Source: Polydactylus sextarius (lineage: Eukaryota > Chordata > Actinopteri > Polynemidae). Taken from it: DNA of 64,000 nucleotides. Within the stretch, counting starts at the first letter, position 1, and each line of letters begins with the position of its first letter. Both the position numbers and the translations under genes were made by a program. The notes beneath the pieces were generated by a model that was not told the DNA's origin, did no database searches, and saw only the letters and a program-made list of their open reading frames with translations. The stretch is taken from NCBI GenBank assembly GCA_016801845.1, contig CM028931.1:19221802-19285801 (forward strand), given 5' to 3'. Below are positions 34,987 to 51,000 of this stretch, piece by piece.

Positions 34987-37090
34987 CATTGCAACAAAAT
35001 TGCAGTATTTTTCGGTGTTTTGTTGCAACAAAGTTGCAGTGTTTTTAGGTGTTTTGTTGCAACAAAGTTGCAGTGTTTTTAGGCGTTTAGTTGCAACAAA
35101 TTTGCAGTGTTTTTAGGTGTTTTGTTGCAACAAAGTTGCAGTGTTTTTTAGTGTTTTGTTGCAACAAATTTGCAGTGTTTTTAGGTGTTTTGTTGCAACA
35201 AAGTTGCAGTGTTTTTAGGTGTTTTGTTGCAACAAAGTTGCAGTGTTTTTTTAGTATTTTGTTGCAACAAAGTTGCAGTGTTTTTTAATATTTTGTTGCA
35301 ACAAAGTTGCAGTATTTTTAGGTGTTTTGTTGCAACAAAGTTGCAGTATTCTTAGGTGTTTTGTTGCAACAAAGTTGCAGTGTTTTTAGGTGTTTTGTTG
35401 CAACAAAGTTGCAGTGTTTTTAGGCGTTTTGTTGCAACAAAGTTGCAGTGTTTTTAGGCGTTTAGTTGCAACAAATTTGCAGTGTTTTTAGGTGTTTTGT
35501 TGCAACAAAGTTGCAGTGTTTTTTAGTATTTTGTTGCAACAAAGTTGCAGTGTTTTTTAATATTTTGTTGCAACAAAGTTGCAGTGTTTTTAGGTGTTTT
35601 GTTGCAACAAAGTTGCAGTATTTTTAGGCGTTTAGTTGCAACAAATTTGCAGTGTTTTTAGGTGTTTTGTTGCAACAAAGTTGCAGTGTTTTTAGGTGTT
35701 TTGTTGCAACAAAGTTGCAGTGTTTTTTAGTATTTTGTTGCAACAAAGTTGCAGTGTTTTTTTAATATTTTGTTGCAACAAAGTTGCAGTGCTTTTAGGT
35801 GTTTTGTTGCAACAAAGTTGCAGTTTTTTAAGGTGTTTTGTTGCAACAAAGTTGCAGTGTTTTTTAGTATTTTGTTGCAACAAAGTTGCACTATTTTTAA
35901 GGTGTTTTGTTGTAACAAAGTTGCAGTATTTTTAGGTGTTTTGTTGCAACAAAGTTGCAGTGTTTTTAGGTGTTTTGTTGCAACAAAGTTGCAGTGTTTT
36001 TAGGTGTTTTGTTGCAACAAAGTTGCAGTGTTTTTAGGTGTTTTGTTGCAACAAAGTTGCAGTTTTTAAAGGTGTTTTGTTGCAACAAAGTTGCAGTGTT
36101 TTTTTGGATTTTGTTGCAACAAAGTTGCAGTGCTTTTAGGTGTTTTATTGCAACAAAGTTGCAGTGTTTTTTTGGGTGTTTTGTTGCAACAAAGTTGCAG
36201 TGTTTTTTAGTATTTTGTTGCAACAAAGTTGCAGTGTTTTTAGGTGTTTTGTTGCAACAAAGTTGCAGTGTTTTTAGGCGTTTAGTTGCAATAAATTTGC
36301 AGTGTTTTTAGGTGTTTTGTTGCAACAAAGTTGCAGTGTTTTTAGGTGTTTTGTTGCAACAAAGTTGCAGCGTTTTTTTAGTATTTTGTTGCAACAAAGT
36401 TGCAGTGTTTTTAGGTGTTTTGTTGCAACAAAGTTGCAGTGCATTTAGGTGTTTTGTTGCAACAAAGTTGCAGTTTTTAAAGGTGTTTTGTTGCAACAAA
36501 GTTGCAGTATTTTTAGGTGTTTTGTTGCAACAAAGTTGCAGTGTTTTTTTAGGTGTTTTGTTGCAACAAAGTTGCAGTGTTTTTAGGTGTTTTGTTGCAA
36601 CAAAGTTGCAGTGTTTTTAGGTGTTTTGTTGCAACAAAGTTGCAGTGTTTTTAGGTGTTTTATTGCAACAAAGTTGCAGTGTTTTTTAGTATTTTGTTGC
36701 AACAAAGTTGCAGTGTTTTTAGGTGTTTTGTTGCAACAAAGTTGCAGTGTTTTTAGGCGTTTAGTTGCAATAAATTTGCAGTGTTTTTAGGTGTTTTGTT
36801 GCAACAAAGTTGCAGTGTTTTTAGGTGTTTTGTTGCAACAAAGTTGCAGTGTTTTTTAGTATTTTGTTGCAACAAAGTTGCAGTGTTTTTAGGTGTTTTG
36901 TTGCAACAAAGTTGCAGTGCATTTAGGTGTTTTGTTGCAACAAAGTTGCAGTTTTTAAAGGTGTTTTGTTGCAACAAAGTTGCAGTGTTTTTTAGTATTT
37001 TGTTGCAACAAAGTTGCAGTATTTTAAGGTGTTTTGTTGCAGTGAAGTTGCAGTATTTTTCTTTGTTTTGTCGTAATAAAAAATTTTTTT
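34905..37090 (+). repeat. 34-bp palindromic minisatellite, block 2
   Basis: About 60-65 tandem units of 34 bp, built on GTTTTGTTGCAACAAAGTTG-CAGTGTTTTTAG. Each unit contains the perfect 12-bp palindrome TTGTTGCAACAA and, overlapping it, TGCAAC-AAA-GTTGCA, which could fold into a 6-bp stem. Common unit variants are TTTAGTATTTTG, GGCGTTTAG and TTTTTAAAGGTG. An (AT)n tract interrupts the array at about 34957-34984. Open frames on both strands (CCNKVAVFLGVLLQQS-like) are translations of the repeat. Confidence 0.96.
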
Positions 37091-39050
37091 CAATGAAGTT
37101 GCAGAACTTAGTGTTAAAAGTTGCAATGTCAACATCTCCTGGAGGAACAAACGTTTATGACCAAACGTGACCTTTGACCTTGATGACTTGTAAAAATGTG
37201 ACGTTGCATCGCAGTGAAATTTCTGTAAATGATGAAGTTTTGTTGCATCTTCCACTTTAGTTTTCCTCGTCTCTTTTCTGCAAAATAAAAATATAATAAC
37301 AAATATGATCCACATGAAGTTTTCTTATTATTCTGTTTTTCTAACCCTGGTGACACAGTTCACAGTCAGTGTGGAGACCATGAAATAAATGGAGGTAAAG
37401 GCAGCGGAGCAGCAGCAGCTGAGGTTGCAGGTAGTTTCCAACACGTCTCAAATTAATTTGTGTTGCTGTCAGCGAGGCAGGTGTAGCCTCATTAAACAGG
37501 AGATGTAGCAGGAACGCAGCCGTCTGTACGTTTCATCACCGGACACAAAGTATGGAAATAAATAATCATCTGCTGCGAAGACAAACCAACTCTTACACCG
37601 TCTTATAACCCGTCTCCACCCAATCTTTACCCGTTTTTGTTGTTGTCATTTTGAAACGACACCATGTGAGTAGAAATAAATATAAATATAAATAAAGTTG
37701 TGTGCACGTCATCGGTGTGAACACACTTATTCACTCACAATAGCAGCGTGACTGTTGAAACACGGCTCAGGTTTTTCTTTAGAAGAGTAGGAGGATCTAT
37801 TGTTAACATGTTTATATAGTTTGTTTGTTTCTAACTTGCCGCTTCAGCCGTCGATGCGTCAACGCGACGTCGAGGTTTAACCTCTGCTCCTTTTTATTTC
37901 CTCCTCCTGTCAAATCTCCTGTTCGTTGCTGAGCCTCCGAGGGACACGAGGGAATAAAGGCGTCGGATACAACGTGTACGACAATGTTTTTTTTCTTTTC
38001 TCGTACAATCAAAACTAATTTGACAAATCACCCCGAGGAAACACGAGCGTCTATGTAATTCATCCTAAGAGAAGAGAAGAGATGTAATATCATCTCATCT
38101 CGTGTCTTTTATCTACAGTATTGAGGCTAAAATAAGCCGGCAAATAGAAAAAGTGCTACTTCACACCTCATCACCGTCCAAACTGCACATTTCAGTCCAG
38201 TGACGACAATAGGACTCGTTCCAGACAATATGCCAACATATTTTGTTCTTGGTTTGTTTCATAATTGGACAAATTTTGTTTGTTTGTTTGTTTTTTTGGT
38301 TCAGTTTTTCTCATTGTGTCCTTCTTTAACCCTAACCCAAGAAAATAGTAATAAAATAGAATAAAGATGAACTTTGGTGATGTCAACTTGTAAATGTCAG
38401 GATGCGACCGCGCAGACGCAAACACAAAGACAAAGACAAAGACAAAGACACGGCGCATCGTGCAGCCGCAGGCGCTGAACACGATATCTGTGATTGCTTT
38501 GTAATCTCTGCTGAGTAAGAAACCTCACACACACACACACACACGTCGACCAAGTGTGTGTGATGCTGGTGGCAGCTTGCTCTCGTCTGTCAGTCCAGTT
38601 AAACTGCAGCGAGGCCGGTGTCACCGTGACAAACACCGAGCCCTGTTCTGACGAACAGAGAAGAAAAGAAGAGAAAGAAGAAACGGAGATCTGAGCGTGA
38701 CACCATCTATTTTTTAGTGCATGAGAGAGAGAGAGAGAGAGAGAGCGGATGTGGCTCGTCCCTCTGCGTCCTGCAGCCCAGACACAGTCCTTCTGGCCTG
38801 TCAGTCAGCGTCAGCTTGTGTTAGACGCTGAAGGAAAAACCCCCGAGACACAGAGACAGAAGAGACGACGACAAAAACCAGTCAGGAGGCAAGATGATGG
38901 AAGGAAAGAGGAAGGAAAAGAAACGAGCAGCTGAAACATGAGGAGACGGAAAAAACAGAAAGAATCATGGGAAAAAAATTGTGAAAAGTTGAATCAGGTG
39001 AAAAGACACAAAAGAAGAAAGTGTTGACGTGAAAAAGATGAAAGATCGTG
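37091..39050. other. Non-coding stretch before the giant array
   Basis: It includes a (CA)n at about 38525-38544, an AAAGAC/CAAAGA short repeat near 38425-38450 and a (GA)n at about 38724-38745. From about 38940 to 39050 the sequence is A-rich with GTGAAAA phrases. No gene is recognised. Confidence 0.5.
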
Positions 39051-42000
39051 ATTCTGACGACATACGATACTATGACGTTTTTTTCACATTTTTGACGACA
39101 TACTATACTATGACGTTTTTTTCACATTTTTGACGACATACTATACTATGACGTTTTTTACGATTTTTTGACGACATACTATACTATGACGTTTTTTTCA
39201 TAATTTTGACGACATACTATACTATGACGTTTTTTTCACGATTTTTGACGACATACTATACTATGACGTTTTTTTCACGTTTTTTGACGACATACTATAC
39301 TATGACGTTTTTTTCGATTTTTTTGACGACATACTATACTATGACGTTTTTTCACGATTTTTGACGACATACTATACTATGACGTTTTTTTTCACGATTT
39401 TTTGACGACATACTATACTATGACGTTTTTTCGATTTTTTGACGACATACTATACTATGACGTTTTTTACGATTTTTGACGACATACTATACTATGACGT
39501 TTTTTATGATTTTTGGACGACATACTATACTATGACGTTTTTTTCACGTTTTTTGGATGACATACTATATACTATGATGTTTTTTTCAAAATTTTGACGA
39601 CATACTATACTATGACGTTTTTTCACGATTTTTGACGACATACTATACTATGACGTTTTTTCACGTTTTTTGACGACATACTATACTATGACGTTTTTTC
39701 GCGTTTTGACGACATACTATACTATGACGTTTTTTCACGATTTTTGACTTACATACTATACTATACTATGAGGTTTTTTCATGTTTTTGACGACATACTA
39801 TACTATACTATGACGTTTTTTTCACGATTTTTGACGACATACTATACTATGACGTTTTTTTCACGATTTTTGACGACATACTATACTATGACGTTTTTTT
39901 CACGATTTTTGACGACATACTATACTATGACGTTTTTTTCGATTTTTTGACGACATACTATACTATGACGTTTTTTTACGATTTTTTTGACGACATACTA
40001 TACTATGACGTTTTTTCGCGTTTTTTGACGACATACTATACTATGACGTTTTTTTTCACGCTTTTTTACATACTATACTATGACGTTTTTCACGATTTTT
40101 TACTATACTATGACGTTTTTTTCACGATTTTTGGCGACATACTATACTTTTTTTCGATTTTTGACGACATACTATACTATGACGCTTTTTTCACGATTTT
40201 TGACGACATACTATACTATGACGTTTTTTTCACGATTTTTGACGACATACTATACTATGACGTTTTTTCACGTTTTTTGACGACATACTATACTATGACG
40301 TTTTTTCACGATTTTTTTGACGACATACTATACTATGACCGTTTTTTCACGTTTTTTGACGACATACTATACTATGACGTTTTTTTCACGATTTTTTGAC
40401 GACATACTATACTATGACGTTTTTTTTTTTTTTTGACGACATACTATACTATGACGTTTTTTTACGATTTTTGACGACATACTATACTATGACGTTTTTT
40501 TTCGTTTTGGATGACATACTATACTATGGCGCTTTTTACGATTTTTGACGACATACTATACTATGACGTTTTTTTGACGTTTTTGATGACATACTATACT
40601 ATGACGTTTTTTACGATTTTTTGACGACATACTATACTATGACGTTTTTTTCACGATTTTTTTGACGACATACTATATACTATGACGTTTTTTCACGATT
40701 TTTGACGACATACTATACTATGACGTTTTTTTCACGATTTTGACGACATACTATACTATGACGTTTTTTCACGATTTTTTGACGACATACTATACTATGA
40801 CGTTTTTTACGATTTTTGACGACATACTATACTATGACGTTTTTTTCATTTTTTTGACGACATACTATACTATGACGTTTTTTCACGATTTTTGACGACA
40901 TACTATACTATGACGTTTTTTTCACGTTTTTGACGACATACTATACTATGACGTTTTTTTCACGTTTTTGACGACATACTATACTATGACGTTTTTTACT
41001 ATACTATGACGTTTTTTTAACGACATACTATACTATGACGTTTTTTTCACGTTTTTGACGACATACTATACTATGACGTTTTTTCACGATTTTTGACGAC
41101 ATACTATACTATGACGTTTTTTTCACGATTTTTGACGACATACTATACTATGACGTTTTTTTCACGTTTTTGACGACATACTATACTATGACGTTTTTTA
41201 CGATTTTTTGACGACATACTATACTATGACGTTTTTTTCACGATTTTTTTGACGACATACTATACTATGACTTTTTTCACGATTTTTGACGACATACTAT
41301 ACTATGACGTTTTTTTCACGTTTTTGACGACATACTATACTATGACGTTTTTTTCACGATTTTTTGACGACATAGTATACTATGACGTTTTTTCACGAGT
41401 TTTTTTTGACGACATACTATACTATGACGTTTTTTTCACGTTTTTGACGACATACTATACTATGACGTTTTTTCGATTTTTGACGACATACTATACTATG
41501 ACGTTTTTTTCACGTTTTTGACGACATACTATACTATGACGTTTTTTACGATTTTTTTACGACATACTATACTATGACGTTTTTTCACGATTTTTGACGA
41601 CATACTATACTATGACGTTTTTTTCAATTTTTTGACGACATACTATACTATGACGTTTTTTCACGTTTTTTGACGACATACTATACTATGGCGTTTTTTC
41701 GTTTTTTGACGACATACTATACTATGACGTTTTTTTTACGATTTTTGACTACATACTATACTATGACGTTTTTTTTTTGGCGACATACTACGATTTTTTT
41801 TCACGACGACATACTATACTATGACGTTTTTTTTCGATTTTTTTGACGACATACTATACTATGGCGTTTTTTTCACGTTTTGACGACATACTATACTATG
41901 ACGTTTTTTTCGATTTTTTTGACGTTTTTTACGATTTACTATACTATGATCGTTTTTTTACGATTTTTGACGACATACTATACTATGACGTTTTTTCGAT

Positions 42001-45000
42001 TTTTGACGACATACTATACTATGACGTTTTTTCACGATTTTTGACGACATACTATACTATGATCGTTTTTTCACGATTTTGACGACATACTATACTATGA
42101 CGTTTTTTGATTTTGATTTATTACTTTTGATCTACATACTATACTATGACGACATTTTATACTATGACGTTTTTTGATGACATACTATACTATGACGCTT
42201 TTTTCGATTTTTGATCGACATACTATACTATGACGCTTTTTTTTTTATTTTGATGACGACATACTATACTATGACGCTTTTTTTCACGATTTTTTGATCT
42301 ACATACTATACTATGACGTTTTTTTTCGATTTTTGACGACATACTATACTATGACGTTTTTTTGCGTTTTTTGACGACATACTATACTATGACGTTTTTT
42401 TTCATTTTTTGACGACATACTATACTATGACGTTTTTTTTCGATTTTTTGACGACATACTATACTATGACGTTTTTTTTCGATTTTTTTACTATACTATG
42501 ACGTTTTTTCACGATACTATACTATGACGTTTTTTACGATTTTTTTGATCGACATACTATACTATGATCGTTTTTTTTTCACGATTTTGACGACATACTA
42601 TACTATGACGTTTTTTTCACGATTTTTGACGACATACTATACTATGACGTTTTTTTTGTTTTTTGACGACATACTATACTATGACGTTTTTTCGATTTTT
42701 TGACGACATACTATACTATGACGTTTTTTTCACGATTTTTTGACGACATACTATACTATGATGACGTTTTGATTTTTCATCATACTATACTATACTATGA
42801 CGTTTTTCACGATTTTTGACGACATACTATACTATGACGTTTTTTTCACGATTTTTGACGACATACTATACTATGATCGTTTTTTCACGATTTTTGACGA
42901 CATACTATACTATGACGTTTTTTCACGATTTTTGACGACATACTATACTATGACGCGTTTTTTTGGCGATTTTTGATTTTTCATACGACATACTATAGTA
43001 TGACGTTTTTTTTCACGCTTTTGACGACATAATATAGTATGACGCGTTTTTTCACGATTTTTGACGACATACTATACTATGACGTTTTTTCGCGATTTTT
43101 GACGACATACTATACTATGACGTTTTTTCACGATTTTTTTGACGACATACTATACTATGACGTTTTTTTCATTTTTTTGACGACATACTATACTATGACG
43201 TTTTTTTCAATTTTTTGACGACATACTATACTATGACGTGTTTTTCACGTTTTTGACGACATACTATACTATGACGTTTTTTTCACGATTTTTTGACGAC
43301 ATACTATACTATGACGTTTTTTCACGATTTTTGACGACATACTATACTATGACGTTTTTTTCACGATTTTTGACGACATACTATACTATGACGTTTTTTC
43401 ACGATTTTTTGACGACATACTATACTATGACGTTTTTTTCACGTTTTTTGACGACATACTATACTATGACGTTTTTTTCACGATTTTTTGACGACATACT
43501 ATACTATACGTATGATTTTTTTTTTTTTCGCTTTTTTTTTTTGGCGACATACTATACTATGACGTTTTTTCACGATTTTTGACGACATACTATACTATGA
43601 CGCTTTTTTTCACGATTTTTTGACGACATACTATACTATGACGTTTTTTTCACGATTTTTGACGACATACTATACTATGACGTTTTTTTTCACGTTTTTG
43701 ACGACATACTATACTATGACTTTTTTTTACGATTTTTTGACGACATACTATACTATGACGTTTTTTTTTCATTTTTTTTTTGACGACATACTATACTATG
43801 ACGCTTTTTTTCACGATTTTGACGACATACTATACTATGACGCTTTTTTTTTTGGCGACGTTTTTTGGCGTTTTTTCACGACATACTATACTATGATGGC
43901 TTTTTTTTCACGATTTTTGACGACATACTATACTATGACGCGTTTTTCACGATTTTTTGACGACATACTATACTATGACGTTTTTTTCGATTTTTGACGA
44001 CATACTATACTATGGCGTTTTTTTTTTCACGATTTTTGACGCGACATACTATACTATGACGTTTTTTCACGATTTTTGACGACATACTATACTATGACGT
44101 TTTTTCACGATTTTTTGACGACATACTATACTATGACGTTTTTTACGATTTTTGACGACATACTATACTATGACGCTTTTTTTTTTTGACGGCGTTTTGA
44201 CGACATACTATACTATGATGACGTTTTTTCACGATTTTGACGACATACTATACTATGACGTTTTTTCACGTTTTTTACTACTATGGCGTTTTTACGATTT
44301 TTGCGACATACTATACTATGATGCGCGTTTTCACGATTTTTTGACGACATACTATACTATGGCGTTTTTTCGACGTTTTTGACGACATACTATACTATGA
44401 CGTTTTTTCACGATTTTTTGACGACATACTATACTATGACGTTTTTTCACGATTTTGACGACATACTATACTATGACGTTTTTTTTTACGATTTTTGACG
44501 ACATACTATACTATGGCGTTTTTTTCACGATTTTGACGACATACTATACTATGACGTTTTTTTCCGATTTTTTGGCACATACTATACTATGACGTTTTTT
44601 TTCACGATTTTTGACGACATACTATACTATGACGTTTTTTTCACGATTTTTGACGACATACTATACTATGACGTTTTTTCACGATTTTTGACGACATACT
44701 ATACTATGACGTTTTTTCACGATTTTTGGCGACATACTATACTATGACGTTTTTTCACGTTTTTGACGACATACTATACTATGACGTTTTTTACGATTTT
44801 TTGACGACATACTATACTATGACGTTTTTTTCACGTTTTTGACGACATACTATACTATGACGTTTTTTTCACGTTTTTGACGACATACTATACTATGACG
44901 TTTTTTCACGTTTTCTATGGCGTTTTTTGACGCGACATACTATACTATGACGCTTTTTTCACGATTTTTGACGACATACTATACTATGACGTTTTTTACG

Positions 45001-48000
45001 ATTTTTGACGACATACTATACTATGGCGTTTTTTCACGATTTTTGACGACATACTATACTATGGCGTTTTTTTTCACGATTTTTGACGACATACTATACT
45101 ATGGCGTTTTTTCGATTTTTGACGACATACTATACTATGGCGTTTTTTCACGATTTTTGGACGACATACTATACTATGACGTTTTTCACGATTTTGACGA
45201 CATACTATACTATGGCGTTTTTTTCACGATTTTTGACGACATACTATACTATGGCGTTTTTTCACGATTTTTGACGACATACTATACTATGACGTTTTTC
45301 GATTTTTGACGACATACTATGACGACACATACTATACTATGACGTTTTTTACGATTTTTGGCGACATACTATACTATGGCGTTTTTTTCGATTTTTTTTG
45401 ACGACATACTATACTATGACGTTTTTCACGATTTTTTGACGACATACTATACTATGACGTTTTTTTACGATTTTTTGACGACATACTATACTATGACGTT
45501 TTTTTCACGTTTTTGACGACATACTATACTATGACGTTTTTTCACGATTTTGACGACATACTATACTATGACGTTTTTTCGATTTTTGACGACATACTAT
45601 ACTATGACGTTTTTTTACGATTTTTGACGACATACTATACTATGGCGTTTTTTACGATTTTTTGACGACATACTATACTATGACGTTTTTTTCATTTTTT
45701 TGACGACATACTATACTATGACGCGTTTTTTCAACGATTTTTGATCGACATACTATACTATGACGTTTTTCACGATTTTGACGACATACTATACTATGGC
45801 GTTTTTTCACGATTTTGACGACATACTATACTATGATAGCGTTTTTTACGATTTTTGACGACATACTATACTATGACGTTTTTTTCACGATTTTTGACGA
45901 CATACTATACTATGATCGTTTTTTTTCACGATTTTTGACGACATACTATACTATGACGTTTTTTATTTTTTTGACGACATACTATACTATGACGTTTTTT
46001 ACGATTTTTTGGCGACATACTATACTATGACGTTTTTTTACGATTTTTGACGACATACTATACTATGACGTTTTTTACGATTTTTTGACGACATACTATA
46101 CTATGACGTTTTTTTCACAATTTTGACGACATACTATACTATGGCGTTTTTTCGCGTTTTTTGACGACATACTATACTATGGCGTTTTTTTCGATTTTTT
46201 GACGACATACTATACTATGACGTTTTTTCACGTTTTTTGACGACATACTATACTATGACGTTTTTTCATGTTTTTTGACGACATACTATACTATGATCGC
46301 TTTTTTTCACGCGTTTTGACGACGACATACTATACTATGGCGTTTTTTTCACGATTTTTGACGACATACTATACTATGACGTTTTTTTTCACGATTTTGA
46401 CGACATACTATACTATGGCGTTTTTTCACGATTTTGGCGACGACATACTATACTATGATCGTTTTTTCACGATTTTGACGACATACTATACTATGACGTT
46501 TTTACGATTTTTGGCGACATACTATACTATGGCGTTTTTTCACGATTTTTGACGACATACTATACTATGACGTTTTTTCACGCGTTTTGACGACATACTA
46601 TACTATGACGTTTTTTCACGTTTTTTGACGACATACTATACTATGACGTTTTTTTCTTCATTTTTGACGACATACTATACTATGACGTTTTTTTCACGTT
46701 TTTGACGACATACTATACTATGACGTTTTTTTCACGTTTTTGACGACATACTATACTATGACGTTTTTACGATTTTTTGACGACATACTATACTATGACG
46801 TTTTTTCACGTTTGACGACATACTATACTATGGCGTTTTTTTCACGATTTTTGACGACATACTATACTATGACGTTTTTTTTACGATTTTTGACGACATA
46901 CTATACTATGACGCGTTTTACGATTTTTGACGACATACTATACTATGGCGTTTTTTTTTCACGTTTTTGACGACATACTATACTATGACGTTTTTTTCAC
47001 GATTTTTTGACGACATACTATACTATGACGTTTTTTTCACGATTTTTGACGACATACTATACTATGACGTTTTTCACGATTTTGACGACATACTATACTA
47101 TGACGTTTTTTTCACGATTTTTGATCTACATACTATACTATGACGTTTTTTTCGATTTTTTGACGACATACTATACTATGGCGTTTTTTCGATTTTTTTG
47201 ACGACATACTATACTATGACGTTTTTTCACGTTTTTTGACGACATACTATACTATGGCGTTTTTTACGATTTTTTGACGACATACTATACTATGACGTTT
47301 TTTACGATTTTTGACGACATACTATACTATGAACGTTTTTTCACGTTTTTTGACGACATACTATACTATGACGTTTTTTTTACGATTTTGACGACATACT
47401 ATACTATGACGTTTTTTCACGATTTTTTTGACGACATACTATACTATGGCGTTTTTTCGCGTTTTTTGACGACATACTATACTATGACGTTTTTTCACGA
47501 TTTTTTGACGACATACTATACTATGACGTTTTTTTTCACGATTTTGACGACATACTATACTATGACGTTTTTTTCATTTTTTGACGACATACTATACTAT
47601 GATGTTTTTTTCGATTTTTTGACGACATACTATACTATGACGTTTTTTTCACGATTTTTGACGACATACTATACTATGACGTTTTTTCACGTTTTTTGAC
47701 GACATACTATACTATGGCGTTTTTTCACGTTTTTTGACGACATACTATACTATGACGCGTTTTTACGATTTTTTGACGACATACATACTATACTATGGCG
47801 TTTTTTTTTACGATTTTTGACGACATACTATACTATGGCGTTTTTTCACGATTTTTTGACGACATACTATACTATGGCGTTTTTTTCACGATTTTTGACG
47901 ACATACTATACTATGACGTTTTTTTATCGATTTTTTTGACGACATACTATACTATGACGTTTTTTTCACGTTTTTGACGACATACTATACTATGGCGTTT

Positions 48001-51000
48001 TTTCACGCTTTTTGACGACATACTATACTATGATCGTTTTTCACGATTTTGACGACATACTATACTATGACGTTTTTTCACGATTTTTGACGACATACTA
48101 TACTATGGCGTTTTTTCACGTTTTTTGACGACATACTATACTATGACGTTTTTTCGATTTTTGACGACATACTATACTATGGCGTTTTTTTAACGATTTT
48201 TGACGACATACTATACTATGGCGTTTTTTCACGATTTTTGACGACATACTATACTATGGCGTTTTTTACGATTTTTGACGACATACTATACTATGGCGTT
48301 TTTCACGATTTTTGGCGACATACTATACTATGACGTTTTTTTTCACGATTTTTTGACGACATACTATACTATGATCGCGTTTTTTACGATTTTTGACGAC
48401 ATACTATACTATGACGTTTTTTCACGATTTTTGACGACATACTATACTATGACGTTTTTTTTTCATTTTTGGCGACATACTATACTATGACGTTTTTCAC
48501 GATTTTTGACGACATACTATACTATGATCGTTTTTTTCACGATTTTTTGATCGACATACTATACTATGACGCGTTTTTCACGATTTTTGACGACATACTA
48601 TACTATGGCGTTTTTTTACGACATACTATACTATTGACGTTTTCACGATTTTTGACGATACTATACTATGACGTTTTTTCACGATTTTTTGACGACATAC
48701 TATACTATGACGTTTTTTTACGATTTTTGACGACATACTATACTATGACGTTTTTCACGATTTGGCGACATTATTTGACGCGACATACTATACTATGGCG
48801 TTTTTTTTACTATTTTTTGACGACATACTATACTATGATAGTTTTTTTACGATTTTTGACGACATACTATACTATGACGTTTTTCACGATTTTTGACGAC
48901 ATACTATACTATGGCGTTTTTTACGATTTTTGACGACATACTATACTATGACGTTTTTTTCGATTTTTGGTCGACATACTATACTATGACGTTTTTTTCG
49001 ATTTTTGACGACATACTATACTATGACGTTTTTTCACGATTTTGACGACATACTATACTATGACGTTTTTTACGATTTTTGACGACATACTATACTATGA
49101 CGTTTTTTCACGTTTTTGACGACATACTATACTATGACGTTTTTTTTACGATTTTTGACGACATACTATACTATGAGCGTTTTTTCATATTTTTTGACTA
49201 CATACTATACTATGAGCGTTTTTTTACGATTTTTGACGACATACTATACTATGGCGTTTTTTACGATTTTTGGACGACATACTATACTATGACGTTTTTT
49301 CACGATTTTTGACGACATACTATACTATGATCGTTTTTTTCACATCTTTGGCGACATACTATACTATGATGTTTTTTCAAAATTTTGACGACATACTATA
49401 CTATGGCGTTTTTTTTCAAATTTTTGACGACATACTATACTATGAGCGTTTTTTACGATTTTTGGGCGACATACTATACTATGACGTTTTTTACGATTTT
49501 TGACGACATACTATACTATGGCGTTTTTTTACAATTTTTGACGACATACTATACTATGACGTTTTTTTCGATTTTGACGACATACTATACTATGGCGTTT
49601 TTACGATTTTTGGCGCGACATACTATACTATGATCGTTTTTTTCAAGATTTTTGACGACATACTATACTATGGCGTTTTTCACGTTTTTGACGACATACT
49701 ATACTATGATTTTTTTTACGATTTTTGGCGACATACTATACTATGGCGTTTTTCACGATTTTTGACGACATACTATACTATGGCGTTTTTCACAAAATTT
49801 TGACGACATACTATACTATGACGTTTTTTCAAAATTTTGACGACATACTATACTATGACGTTTTTTTCACGTTTTTGACGACATACTATACTATGACGTT
49901 TTTTTCAAATTTTTGACAACATACTATACTATGACGTTTTTTTCACGTTTTTGACGACATACTATACTATGACGTTTTTTACGATTTTTGACGACATACT
50001 ATACTATGACGTTTTTTACGATTTTTGACGACATACTATACTATGACGTTTTTTTCACGATTTTTGACGACATACTATACTATGATGATGTTTTTCAAAA
50101 TTTTGACGACATACTATACTATGACGTTTTTTTTTATTTTTGGCGACATACTATACTATGGCGTTTTTTTCACGATTTTGACGACATACTATACTATGAT
50201 GTTTTTTATTTTTGACGACATACTATACTATGACGTTTTTTTCGATTTTTGACGACATACTATACTATGACGTTTTTTTCACGTTTTTTGACGACATACT
50301 ATACTATGACGTTTTTTTGACGACATACTATACTATGACGTTTTTTTCGATTTTTTGACGACATACTATACTATGACGCTTTTTTTTGCGATTTTTGACG
50401 ACATACTATACTATGACGTTTTTTTGACGACATACTATACTATGACGTTTTTTTTTGACGATTTTGGCGACATACTATACTATGGCGTTTTTTCACGTTT
50501 TTTGACGACATACTATACTATGACGTTTTTTCACGTTTTTTGACGACATACTATACTATGACGTTTTTTTCACGTTTTTTGACGACATACTATACTATGG
50601 CGTTTTTACGATTTTTTTGACGACATACTATACTATGGCGTTTTTTTCACGTTTTTTGACGACATACTATACTATGACGTTTTTTTTTTCAAAATTTTGA
50701 CGACATACTATACTATGGCGTTTTTTTCACGCTTTGAACATACTATACTATGGCGTTTTTTTTTTCACATACGACATACTATACTATGACGTTTTTTTCA
50801 CGTTTTTGACGACATACTATACTATGACGTTTTTTTCAAAATTTTGACGACATACTATACTATGACGTTTTTTTCACGTTTTTGACGACATACTATACTA
50901 TGACGTTTTTTTAAAATTTTTGACGACATACTATACTATGACGTTTTTTTCAAAATTTTGACGACATACTATACTATGACGTTTTTTTCACGTTTTTGAC

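Noticed and set aside
34854..37356. Frames on both strands with CCNKVAVFLGVLLQQS and KTLQLCCNKTPKN repeats
   Set aside because: They arise from the 34-bp minisatellite, and both strands are open at once.
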